Source: Verrucomicrobiales bacterium
GTDB taxonomy: Bacteria; Verrucomicrobiota; Verrucomicrobiia; Limisphaerales; F1-80-MAGS106
Length of the DNA stretch: 33,551 bases
NCBI GenBank assembly: GCA_005805305.1
Contig: SYMW01000219.1
Coordinates: 1 to 33,551 of the forward strand
Direction of reading: 5' to 3'
Shown here: positions 1-6,868 of the stretch, one piece after another
Position numbering within the stretch: the first letter of the stretch is position 1
Layout: the number at the start of each line of letters is the position of its first letter
Notes under the pieces: generated by a model
What the model was told of the DNA's origin: nothing
Seen by the model: the letters and a program-made list of their open reading frames with translations, nothing else
Databases searched by the model: none
Made by a program: the position numbers and the translations under genes

Positions 1-1
1 C

Positions 2-217
2 AACATCGCCTGGAAAGTTCGCCACGCGTTGAACCTCGACACCTTGCCGGGCGGCGTCAGCCTGACCGGCGATGACAACATCGTTAACGACATCGCCCCC
101 GACGGCAATGGTCATCCCGGAAGCGCAACCGGTTGGGGACATCCCTCTTGCAGTCCCGCGGCGAACGCCATCGCCGCGGCACTTCCCGTGACGCACCCGG
201 TGGGTCCGACTCCGTAA
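2..217 (+). CDS. C-terminal fragment of an unrecognised protein (5' end outside window)
   Basis: An open frame runs from the left edge to a TAA at 215-217, giving about 71 residues. It is rich in Gly, Asp, Asn and Pro and has no motif I recognise. A very strong rho-independent terminator starts 24 bases after the stop, which is the best evidence that this is the true end of a gene. The real start lies outside the window; a TTG at 29 is only an internal codon. No function can be assigned. Confidence 0.5.
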   Translation, partial: NIAWKVRHALNLDTLPGGVSLTGDDNIVNDIAPDGNGHPGSATGWGHPSCSPAANAIAAALPVTHPVGPTP

Positions 218-240
218 ACGCTTGGTAAAAGCAATTCATC

Positions 241-279
241 GCGCGCCCGACGGTTTCAACCGAGGGCGCGCTTTTTTTT
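241..279 (+). terminator. Rho-independent terminator
   Basis: The arms GCGCGCCC (241-248) and GGGCGCGC (264-271) pair perfectly. An inner CGGTT/AACCG stem extends the hairpin, and eight T residues follow at 272-279. It should end transcription of the fragment gene that stops at 217. Confidence 0.9.
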
Positions 280-430
280 GCATTGAGCAGACACAGAAAG
301 GGAAAAAGGGGATTTCGATCCGTAGCCGGACGATAGGCCGACCTGTTTCCCTCAGCAGATCGAGTCGTTGTGCCAGACACTCCCGCAGGCGGCCCGGTGA
401 TGGATTCGCGGCGTCGGTATGCCGGCATAA

Positions 431-690
431 CCCGCGCCTGTGATGGACCTTTCGAAGATTGATTTCGGCGCGGTCGCCGCGCAGTTCAAAGACTCCAAGT
501 GCAGCGAAGACCTGGGTCTGACGGACATTGAGGCCACGTTTTAGGACGCCCTCGCCACGAACAACGCCGCCGTGCGAGTCATGGGCGACGCGCAGCTGAC
601 AGTGATCTCCGCCGAGCGGATCTCGCAGTTAAAGAGGAGCGTTACCACCGACTGGAGCTGGCGGGGAGCGGCGGGCGCGGGTTCATGGTG
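431..690 (+). pseudogene. Remnant of a type I restriction enzyme R subunit (HsdR) C-terminus
   Basis: The frame containing ATG 443 reads MDLSKIDFGAVAAQF, then DLGLTDIEATF, a TAG at 542-544, and in the same frame DALATNNAAVRVMGD and SVTTDW. From memory these match C-terminal blocks of HsdR/DUF3387 proteins, where the consensus reads roughly 'GLs.eElaFyDAL..N.sAv..lGD' and ends near '.vDW..re'. The TAG sits where an aromatic residue (Tyr) is normal. Blocks are joined more tightly than in intact proteins and homology stops after DWSW. No ATPase motor, nuclease, HsdM or HsdS is present. I infer a decayed relic of a type I restriction system; the family match is from recall and was not searched. 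Confidence 0.55.
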
Positions 691-1339
691 TGCGCAGTTT
701 GAGTTGGGATTCGAGCTCGGCAATGCGGGCTTTGAGCGGGGCGACGGCGGCTTCGACTTCGGGGACGGTGAAGCGCGGGGTAATGAACTTGGGGCAGTTC
801 CAGTCGTAGGACAGAACGTCGATGACAAAGATGCGCTCCACCTTCGCGGCATGGCCGCCGGGAGGCGCCGTCTTCGCGACGAGATCGGTATGCTCGCGGG
901 CATCCAGCACTTTGGCGTGACCGAGAATTTTCAATCGCTCGCGCGCCGGGTAATCCATGAGGAAGAGGCTTACACGTCCGTTCACCGCAAGGCTGCCGAC
1001 GCTGATCATCTGCCGGTTGCCCCCGTGATCGGCGAACATGAGTTCGTTCGGCCCGGTGACGCGAAGGAAGCCTTGCGCGCCGCCGCGATGCTGGACGTAA
1101 GGCCATCCGCTCTCCGTGATCGTAGCCATGTAGAATGAGTCCCGCTGCGCGATGAACTCCGCCTCGCCGGCTGTGAGAACATCGCGTTCCGGCGCGGCGT
1201 CGAAGGCGGGATAGGTGCGCCCGTAGTAGTGACGCTCCGCCGCGAGGACGGCGGGCGTGAGGACAGTGTGCATGAAGCGGTCGGCCATGAGCGTGATGCA
1301 GTGGAGGTTGATTTCAGGCAGTGCCGCCGAAGCTGACAT
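683..1339 (-). CDS. Pyridoxamine 5'-phosphate oxidase-like flavin-binding split-barrel protein
   Basis: The product is up to 218 aa. The central part (about residues 55-160), with IAQRDSFYMATITESGWPYV, an FLRVTGPNELMFADHGGN stretch and RLKILGHAKVLD, has the pattern of the PNPOx-like FMN-binding split barrel. These proteins bind FMN, or F420 or heme in some subfamilies, and reduce or oxidise small molecules; the substrate cannot be told. The C-terminal part contains a short helix rich in Glu/Ala. The ATG at 1339 overlaps the DUF5069 gene upstream by 26 bases; an alternative ATG at 1288 (MADRFMHT) lies just after that gene's stop and may be the true start. The two genes probably form one transcript divergent from the LysR gene. 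Confidence 0.8.
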   Translation of the reverse strand: MSASAALPEINLHCITLMADRFMHTVLTPAVLAAERHYYGRTYPAFDAAPERDVLTAGEAEFIAQRDSFYMATITESGWPYVQHRGGAQGFLRVTGPNELMFADHGGNRQMISVGSLAVNGRVSLFLMDYPARERLKILGHAKVLDAREHTDLVAKTAPPGGHAAKVERIFVIDVLSYDWNCPKFITPRFTVPEVEAAVAPLKARIAELESQLKLRTP

Positions 1340-1757
1340 AGTCGTCGAGGTCGAGGTAATCGAAGGTGCCGCGCAGGTCTTCTCGCGCCGGGTTGAGTCG
1401 CTTGACCTGATCGGTGAACCACTCGCGCATCTCGATGTCGTGGAAGGCGACGGTTTCCGTCCAATTGGACCACTGATCGATTTCCAGCGCGGTGCGCTTC
1501 AGCGGCGCGTGCTCATTCACCCAGAGCAGCATGTCCCAGTCTCCGGCGCCGGATTTCACCTGAGCCATCAGCGCGTCCGGAGTCAGGCCGGTGAAGCGGA
1601 AGAAGTGGCCGTCGTTGGGGTTGTTGTATTTGTATTCGCCGGCGGTGCCGGCGATGACCGCGCGCGCCTTGTCGAGCAGGCGAGGCAGGACGGTGTAACC
1701 GCCGAGGCGGACGCGCGGGCTGCGGGGGGGACGTTGAGTGAGGTTCGGTGCGTTCAT
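1314..1757 (-). CDS. DUF5069 family protein
   Basis: The product is 147 aa. The N-terminal LTQRPPRSPRVRLGGY, followed by LPRLLDKARA and the acidic C-terminus (DYLDLDDYVSFGG), matches my memory of the DUF5069 family, small cytoplasmic proteins of unknown function frequent in Verrucomicrobia and Planctomycetes. There is no signal peptide or membrane segment. It starts at ATG 1757 and faces the LysR gene across about 86 bases, so it and the downstream flavin-binding protein are natural targets of that regulator. The biochemical role is unknown. Confidence 0.8.
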   Translation of the reverse strand: MNAPNLTQRPPRSPRVRLGGYTVLPRLLDKARAVIAGTAGEYKYNNPNDGHFFRFTGLTPDALMAQVKSGAGDWDMLLWVNEHAPLKRTALEIDQWSNWTETVAFHDIEMREWFTDQVKRLNPAREDLRGTFDYLDLDDYVSFGGTA

Positions 1758-1843
1758 GGGTCCCCATCCTGCGCGATGCGATGCCGGCCCGGTAATGCCA
1801 GTTCGACGTTGCGGTTATGCCGGATCCACATATCCTAGGCATC
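1758..1843. promoter_or_regulatory. Divergent promoter region with a possible LysR operator
   Basis: This gap separates the minus-strand DUF5069 gene from the plus-strand LysR gene, the usual layout for a LysR autoregulator and its target. It holds two near-identical 9-mers, GGTAATGCC (1791-1799) and GGTTATGCC (1813-1821), exactly 22 bp apart, i.e. about two helical turns. They could be regulator half-sites, but this rests only on position and spacing. Confidence 0.3.
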
Positions 1844-2737
1844 ATGATAGAACGCATCCGCGCCCTGCTCACTGTGATCGATGAAGGCAGCGTCAACCGC
1901 GCCGCAGTGCGGCTGCGCATCACCCAGCCCGCGCTGAGCCGCCAGATGCAGGCTTTGGAAAATGAGATCGGCGGCAAACTGCTGGAGCGCGAGACCAGCG
2001 GCGTGAAGCCCACCGGCCTTGGCCACGCGCTCGTGAAATCCATGCGCCGCGTGGTCGCGGACTACGAAGCCGCCGTGGCCGAGCTGCGCCGTCAGGCGCG
2101 CGGCGAGCGATCGGAGCTGCGCGTGGGCTATCTCATCTCCGCCGCGCAATCCGTGCTGACGCCCGCGCTTGCACGGCTGCGCAAATCTCATCCCAAAGTG
2201 AAACTGAAACTGCACGACCTCTCGCCGCGCGAGCAGATCGACGGCCTGCGCGCCGGCGAGCTGGATGTCGCGCTCATTGGTCAGGAAGGCGCGATGGCTG
2301 CGCGCGAGTTTTACAGCGCCAAGCTCGGCTCGCTCGGCGTGTGTGTAGCGGTCGCGGATGGTGGCGAGCTGGCGGGGCAGCAGAAGATCGCCCTCAAGGA
2401 GTTGAGGGGCCGCGACTTCATAGGCGTCGACGAAGAGCAGATGCCGGGTCGCAATCAATGGATGTCGGGGCTCTGCAGGACCGCAGGCTTCAAGCCGCGC
2501 TTCTCCGCCGTCGTCGATGGCATCACCAACGTGCTCTCGCTCGTCGCGTCGGAAAACGCCGTGACGCTGCTGCCCGGGTATTTCCAAGAGTTCAAGCATC
2601 CTGGGGTCGTGTTCGTGCCAATCCCAGACCCGCGCGCGAAGTGGGATTTTACCGTGCTCTGGCAGCGCGGCAAAGTGCCCGCCAGCACCCGCGCTCTGGT
2701 GCATGAGCTGGAGGAATCAGCCGCTCGTTTTGCCTGA
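1844..2737 (+). CDS. LysR-family transcriptional regulator
   Basis: The product is 297 aa from ATG 1844. An in-frame ATG at 1817 would add nine residues, but the family normally begins right at the helix preceding the HTH (MIERIRALLTVIDEGSVNRA). Residues 1-60 form the winged HTH with the diagnostic ITQPALSRQMQALENEIGGK segment. About residues 85-290 form the LysR substrate-binding domain (periplasmic-binding fold), with RVGYLISAAQ at its start and a C-terminal TVLWQRGKVP. It should bind a small co-inducer and control the divergent DUF5069/PNPOx-like pair and itself. The inducer is unknown. Confidence 0.93.
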   Translation: MIERIRALLTVIDEGSVNRAAVRLRITQPALSRQMQALENEIGGKLLERETSGVKPTGLGHALVKSMRRVVADYEAAVAELRRQARGERSELRVGYLISAAQSVLTPALARLRKSHPKVKLKLHDLSPREQIDGLRAGELDVALIGQEGAMAAREFYSAKLGSLGVCVAVADGGELAGQQKIALKELRGRDFIGVDEEQMPGRNQWMSGLCRTAGFKPRFSAVVDGITNVLSLVASENAVTLLPGYFQEFKHPGVVFVPIPDPRAKWDFTVLWQRGKVPASTRALVHELEESAARFA

Positions 2738-3035
2738 GAAACACAACGCTCCCCTCAACCCCGCGCCTTTTGACTGGGAGCCGTGAGCGAGGAAGCCGCT
2801 GAGAGCCACGACGACGTTTCCTTTTGCCAAGCCCTGCAATTCGCACTTCTGCATTCGCACTTCCTCCGATTCCCGCCGGCCAGGAACACATTTTGGATCG
2901 AGCGCCAACGGCGCGGCGCTTGCCAGCCTGGGCGTTGCCCCGGGCTGATGTATCACGCCCCTTTGGGGCTGAGCGCGCGATGAGCACGATGCGGGTGTTC
3001 GAAGAGGTTCCTCGCTGTTTTCAGTGGAAGACGGA

Positions 3036-3112
3036 GATATGCCTGCTTCTTCGTCAAGCCTTTCTCATCCAGGCTGTTGCAAATTGTCTGGAGGTTCAAC
3101 TGCCGTTTTGAG
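3036..3112 (+). repeat. 77-bp dispersed repeat, right half of a MITE-like element
   Basis: This segment aligns without gaps to 14461-14537 with 66 of 77 identical bases by hand count, including a shared 22-base core from TCAAGCCTTTC to CCAGGCT. It ends in CAACTGCCGTTTT (3097-3109), which recurs exactly at 32443-32455 and, as reverse complement, at 14381-14393. The left half of the element present at 14381-14460 is missing here. Confidence 0.8.
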
Positions 3113-3358
3113 GATCACTTGTTGGCGACCCTCGTGGGCCACGCCTCAGGCCTGCCGGCTCAAGGTGCCTCCGGCGCCGCTTGTCCACGCCTTCGGAGCA
3201 GACGTCAACCGGCAAACCGGAGGTCCGCCCCGCGGAAGTTGAAGCCGCAATAATCTTCAACAACCTCGGGATGCGCCAAACGGAATGGATTCTCAAAGAG
3301 ATTACTTGTTCTGGATTAAGCCAGTAATTACTTTTGGCTCTTGCGCCAGAAGCAAATG

Positions 3359-3396
3359 AACGGCTCGATTCCAGATCATTTTCCGGGCCGTTTTTT
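3359..3396 (+). terminator. Possible hairpin terminator
   Basis: AACGGCTCG (3359-3367) and CGGGCCGTT (about 3384-3392) can form an imperfect stem followed by a T run to 3396. No gene clearly ends just upstream, so it may belong to decayed sequence or be fortuitous. Confidence 0.35.
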
Positions 3397-3483
3397 CACC
3401 CAGTGCGCCTGCCATAGGCAATTTTATACAAAGCGGCTCCTCAATGCCGCCAGCTTGTCGCCATCGGTACTAAACCAGTTATC

Positions 3484-4470
3484 GTGAGCTCGTTGTCCGA
3501 TGCTTTCATCAGTTACAGCCGCAAAGACGCGAGCTTCGCGCATCGGTTGTCCAATGACTTGGCCCTCGAAGGAGTGAGTGTTTTTTCAGACTTCACCGGA
3601 ACCACCCTGGGAGGATCGTTTCCACGTTCCGTTGAGTTGGCGATTTCCGCCTCCAAACATGTCCTCGTCGTCATGTCCCCGGATTACTTCGAGTCGAAGT
3701 GGACGCGAACAGAGTTGCAACTGGCTTTGGAATTAGAGGCGGGGTCGGGGGAAGAACGAGTCATCCCACTTTATCTGCGCCCCTGCGATATTCCCCAAAG
3801 CCTCCGGGATCGAGGCTTCACTGATTTCAGCGGAGAAAGCTCTTATGACTCCTCTTTTCTCAAGCTCCTGGGATTGTTGCGCGGCGGAGAGTGTCGAGCC
3901 ACGGCAACAGCGATTCCTTCTTGTCAGGGATCGAGTCGAGTCGTGAGTTCGGAAGAGACTCGGGCCACTTTTCGGGAGGCGGACGCTGCCGCCGCGGCGC
4001 TCCTGGCAACTCCGCTTCTTCCAAATCAGTTTCTTTGCAGGTCCAAAACCGTTCAGGACGCCAAATTGTGCTTCGCGGCGATGCCTTTCGGAACAGAAGA
4101 TCAGGAGGTGGTTTATGAAGACTTTGTCAGGCCGGCTCTGGAGGCACACTGCCTTCTCAAGTGCGAGCGCGGCAGGGATCTCCACGACCCCCATGGCAGT
4201 GTCGAGGAGCTTCGGACCCGCATTGAGCTGTCTCGAGTGGTGATCGCGGATCTCACCGGCCGAAATCACAATGTGTTTTACGAAATCGGGATCGCCCATG
4301 CTCTTGGCAAACCCGTTCTGCTCCTGGCCCGATCCCTCCATGATGTTCCACCGGATTTGCGACGGAATCGGCTTCTCATTTACGATTATTCCCCCCGCGG
4401 CTGCAAACGTCTTGAAACCGCCTTGGTGGCCCACGTGAAAGCCATCCTGGCACTGACACCGATCGACTGA
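3484..4470 (+). CDS. TIR domain fused to a nucleoside 2-deoxyribosyltransferase-like domain
   Basis: The product is 328 aa from a GTG at 3484. Residues 5-135 are a TIR domain: DAFISYSRKD (6-15), an SKHVLVVMSPDYF strand and loop, and W73-x3-E77, with E77 at the position of the catalytic Glu of NAD-cleaving TIR domains. A Ser/Ala-rich linker follows. Residues 195-328 carry FAAMPFG (198-203 region), D256-LTGRN and NVFYE267-IGIAHALGKP, the pattern of the nucleoside 2-deoxyribosyltransferase-like fold, where the Glu is the nucleophile. Both halves belong to folds that act on N-glycosidic bonds. Bacterial TIR proteins often act in anti-phage defence or signalling, so a defence role is plausible but inferred. 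It stands alone: no partner is adjacent, though an HsdR relic lies about 3 kb upstream. No clear Shine-Dalgarno was seen, so the start is uncertain. Confidence 0.85.
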   Translation: MSSLSDAFISYSRKDASFAHRLSNDLALEGVSVFSDFTGTTLGGSFPRSVELAISASKHVLVVMSPDYFESKWTRTELQLALELEAGSGEERVIPLYLRPCDIPQSLRDRGFTDFSGESSYDSSFLKLLGLLRGGECRATATAIPSCQGSSRVVSSEETRATFREADAAAAALLATPLLPNQFLCRSKTVQDAKLCFAAMPFGTEDQEVVYEDFVRPALEAHCLLKCERGRDLHDPHGSVEELRTRIELSRVVIADLTGRNHNVFYEIGIAHALGKPVLLLARSLHDVPPDLRRNRLLIYDYSPRGCKRLETALVAHVKAILALTPID

Positions 4471-4682
4471 GGGATTATGGAAGCAGGGGATCTGCTCTGA
4501 CTTCGCAGGCCGGAGCCGCTCCTGGCTGGCTTCGTTGTCCTCGACGGCGCTCTCGCCACCACGAATGGTCTTCATTCCGGGTGACGGCTGCTTGAGTTCT
4601 GATCGAGTCTCCTCATCTGTGCCGGGTCTTACGGGCCTGAAGAGGCCTTCGGATTTAGCCGCGACAATGCAATATTCGGTAG

Positions 4683-4702
4683 GGCTGCGCTGCCGCGCAG
4701 CC
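4683..4702. repeat. REP-like palindrome, copy 1
   Basis: GGCTGCGC-TGCC-GCGCAGCC is a perfect 8-bp stem with a 4-base loop. It is the exact reverse complement of the palindrome at 4807-4826, so the pair forms a BIME-like unit between two converging genes. Confidence 0.8.
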
Positions 4703-4806
4703 GTGGTTGGGTTGAGGCAAATCGGAGATTGACCCGTTTTGCAACGGCCACTGGATCGTGAGAAAAAGGAGAGGCCTCTAAATGGCCCGGCACGCTGTGC
4801 TTTCCA

Positions 4807-4826
4807 GGCTGCGCGGCAGCGCAGCC
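4807..4826. repeat. REP-like palindrome, copy 2 (inverted)
   Basis: GGCTGCGC-GGCA-GCGCAGCC is the exact reverse complement of copy 1, with 104 bases between the two. It lies just beyond the 3' end of ogt and could act as a transcription or mRNA end structure, although no T run follows. Confidence 0.8.
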
Positions 4827-4840
4827 CTTGAGCTGAATTG

Positions 4841-5341
4841 TCACCGTTTAGGCTGGGTGGACCTCGGTTTTTCTTCGTGGATCAGGAGCTGTCTTTTGAC
4901 TATCTCTCCGAAGGCGAATCCAGTCAGTTTTCCATTGCTTCCAACCACCCGGTGGCAGGGGACGATCAACGCGATCGGATTACGCGCGATGGCGCCGCCC
5001 ACGGGACGGGGGGCGCTCCCCAGCAGGGTGGCGATGTCGCCATAAGTTCGAGTGTGTCCGAATGGAATCTCTAACAAAGCCCGCCACACTTGTTGTTGGA
5101 ATGCACTTCCTTGAGGTGCGATGGGCAAGTCGAAACGTTGCGCTTGCCCATCGAAGTAGGCTTCGACTTGGCGCCGTGATCGCTCCGTCAGTGACGAGTT
5201 TAACCTTAAATCCAAGACCTTGAATCGCGACCGGAGGGCAGCGGCGTCTCCAAAGGCCGTTGCGAGCACCCGTTGATCCGCATCCACTGCAACGGAGAAT
5301 GGGCCCACGGGCGTGTTGAACGTCTGAAAGTAAGCGATCAT
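4841..5341 (-). CDS. ogt: Methylated-DNA-[protein]-cysteine S-methyltransferase
   Basis: The product is 166 aa. It reverses O6-alkylguanine damage by moving the alkyl group to its own cysteine. The catalytic motif PCHRVVG is present with C129 as the acceptor, followed by the NGKLTGFAFG segment; upstream QQVWRALLEIPFGHTRTYGD is the standard helix leading into the DNA-binding domain. Length is normal for Ogt-type proteins. It lies 18 bases downstream of the ada-alkA gene on the same strand, so the two form a DNA-alkylation repair operon, probably under control of the upstream Ada domain. Confidence 0.95.
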   Translation of the reverse strand: MIAYFQTFNTPVGPFSVAVDADQRVLATAFGDAAALRSRFKVLDLRLNSSLTERSRRQVEAYFDGQAQRFDLPIAPQGSAFQQQVWRALLEIPFGHTRTYGDIATLLGSAPRPVGGAIARNPIALIVPCHRVVGSNGKLTGFAFGEIVKRQLLIHEEKPRSTQPKR

Positions 5342-5359
5342 AGTTTCGGAGGGGTGAGG

Positions 5360-6778
5360 TTAGGGCTGTTCGTGCGCGCTTCGCCAGAGATGGGCGGTTG
5401 CCAGGCTTCGATAGGGTGAGAAAGGGGCCATGAGCTTTTTAGCCGTCTTTGGATCAGGTCTTTCAACTTCAAACAGTCGCTCCAATCCGGATGCGAGGCC
5501 GGTGTCCCCAACGGGAAGGCAATCGAGGAAACCCAGTGAGCGCATCATCACATAATTCACTGACCAAGGCCCCAACCCTTTCAACGAGAGCAGGGTTCGC
5601 ATGGCGCGAGTGGCGGACATCTCGGAGAGGCCGTTCAAATTCAGTTCGCCCGAAACGATTTTCTTGGAGACCTCGATGAGGCATTCCGCTTTCTGCCTTG
5701 AGAACTGAGCTTTGAGTAGCCTCGTTGGAGCCAAAGCGGCCACCTGTTCAGGAGTTGGCGGCGCGAACAAGTCTTCGTGAAACGGCTCGCCGGCGAGCTG
5801 GGTGAGGCGTCGTTTCAACATGCCCGCGAATGAAAAATTGATGTGCTGACCCGCTATAGCCCAGATCAGTCCATCGAACACGGAAGGCGTTTGGGCGATG
5901 CGGAGGCCCTTTCTTCCGGCGATCAAGTTTGGCATCCTGAGTTTGGCCACCAACTTCTCGAACGGTCTTGGATCTTGTTCGAAACCTAAAAGCCTGGCCG
6001 CCAATCGATGCAGCTCGACGGATTCGCCCCGGGAGGCAAGGACTTCGATCGTGCGCGAATGAAGCTTGAGACGGAGCAGGCAAGGGCCGTTTGATGTCCG
6101 CACCACCGCCGAGAAGAGATCGTTTTCCCAACGTTCCGTGGCGCTGTGAGCATCCCGGCTCAGCGCTTTCTTCAGGCAGCCGAGGTCGTAATCTCTTGGC
6201 AATTCGAGGGTGAAGGTGGCCTCATCGTTCAGCCGCCGATAAGCGGCCGGGCTCAAGCCTGTGCGCGTTCGGAACTGCTCGTGAAACGTGCTGAGAGAGC
6301 GATACCCTGCGGATTCCGCCGTTTCCGAGATCGTGGCGCGATCATCGATCAACCTCTTCTGAGCGGCGGCCAGCCGGCATCGCAGTAAAAACTCCCCTGG
6401 CGTCATTTGGTAATGCTGGCGAAACAACTCGAACAGCCTTGTGGGTCCGAACCCGCTCCGGCGCACCAGCGAGGATGGATCCGGGAAACGGCCTGGGTCT
6501 TGGCGGGCTTCGCGGGCCAGGGTTTCGATCTGCATCAGCAAGGGATCCAGACCCTTCGCGAAGTCATCGGGGTGGCATTGCCGGCAGGGACGGAGGTTGG
6601 CGGTTGCGGCGGCCTGGACGCTGGGAAAGAATCGCACGTTTTTGAGCAGAGCCTTGCGGGCGTGGCAGGAGGGAAGGCAATAGATTCCGGTCGTGAGGAC
6701 GCCGACCCAAAACTGGCCGTTGCACGTGGCATCGGACTCTTGAAATCGGGCATACATCTGTTCGTCGCTCCACTTCAT
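5360..6778 (-). CDS. alkA: Ada-AlkA fusion: methyl-responsive AraC regulator / 3-methyladenine DNA glycosylase
   Basis: The product is 472 aa from ATG 6778 (the frame stays open upstream, but homology begins at MKWSDEQMYARF). Domains in order: an Ada metal-binding domain with zinc cysteines C34, C38, C65 and C68, where C34 is the expected acceptor of methyl groups from phosphotriesters; an AraC-type double HTH (about 95-190, with ISETAESAGYRSLSTFHEQF); an AlkA N-terminal domain; and an HhH-GPD glycosylase with LKGLGPWSVNYV and VGDTGL, catalytic D425. One protein therefore senses methylation, activates transcription and excises alkylated purines. It lacks the Ada O6-methyltransferase domain, which is supplied by the adjacent ogt gene. 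Confidence 0.95.
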   Translation of the reverse strand: MKWSDEQMYARFQESDATCNGQFWVGVLTTGIYCLPSCHARKALLKNVRFFPSVQAAATANLRPCRQCHPDDFAKGLDPLLMQIETLAREARQDPGRFPDPSSLVRRSGFGPTRLFELFRQHYQMTPGEFLLRCRLAAAQKRLIDDRATISETAESAGYRSLSTFHEQFRTRTGLSPAAYRRLNDEATFTLELPRDYDLGCLKKALSRDAHSATERWENDLFSAVVRTSNGPCLLRLKLHSRTIEVLASRGESVELHRLAARLLGFEQDPRPFEKLVAKLRMPNLIAGRKGLRIAQTPSVFDGLIWAIAGQHINFSFAGMLKRRLTQLAGEPFHEDLFAPPTPEQVAALAPTRLLKAQFSRQKAECLIEVSKKIVSGELNLNGLSEMSATRAMRTLLSLKGLGPWSVNYVMMRSLGFLDCLPVGDTGLASGLERLFEVERPDPKTAKKLMAPFSPYRSLATAHLWRSAHEQP

Positions 6779-6868
6779 GCCGCATCGTAACACGGAGGAG
6801 AGCCCTTGTCGTCCGGCTGGTTTCGGCACAATTCGGCGCCTCGAGCTGCCGAAGTTGAAGCCAATCCG

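Larger units (their letters stand above)
2738..3483. other. Non-coding stretch of about 750 bases with repeats
   Basis: I see no convincing gene. Short open frames on both strands have unnatural composition. The left part (about 2896-2985) is GC-rich with small palindromes, for example AGCCTGGGC/GCCCCGGGCT at about 2922-2944, and may be a dispersed genomic repeat. A 77-bp repeat lies at 3036-3112 and a possible terminator hairpin at 3359-3396. The last 180 bases are visibly more AT-rich than the rest and probably hold the promoter of the TIR gene. Confidence 0.5.
4471..4840. other. Intergenic stretch with paired palindromes
   Basis: About 370 bases between the TIR gene and ogt, with both flanking genes pointing into it. 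I see no credible gene; the 71-residue minus-strand frame here simply translates the two palindromes. The stretch holds two 20-bp palindromes in inverted orientation (listed separately). Confidence 0.5.

Noticed and set aside
2824-3111. Short plus-strand frame of 95 codons in the LysR-TIR gap
   Set aside because: Composition is not protein-like and its C-terminal third is simply the 77-bp repeat translated.
4683-4826. Palindromes as a short CRISPR array
   Set aside because: Only two units in opposite orientation, no repeated spacer-repeat pattern and no cas genes.
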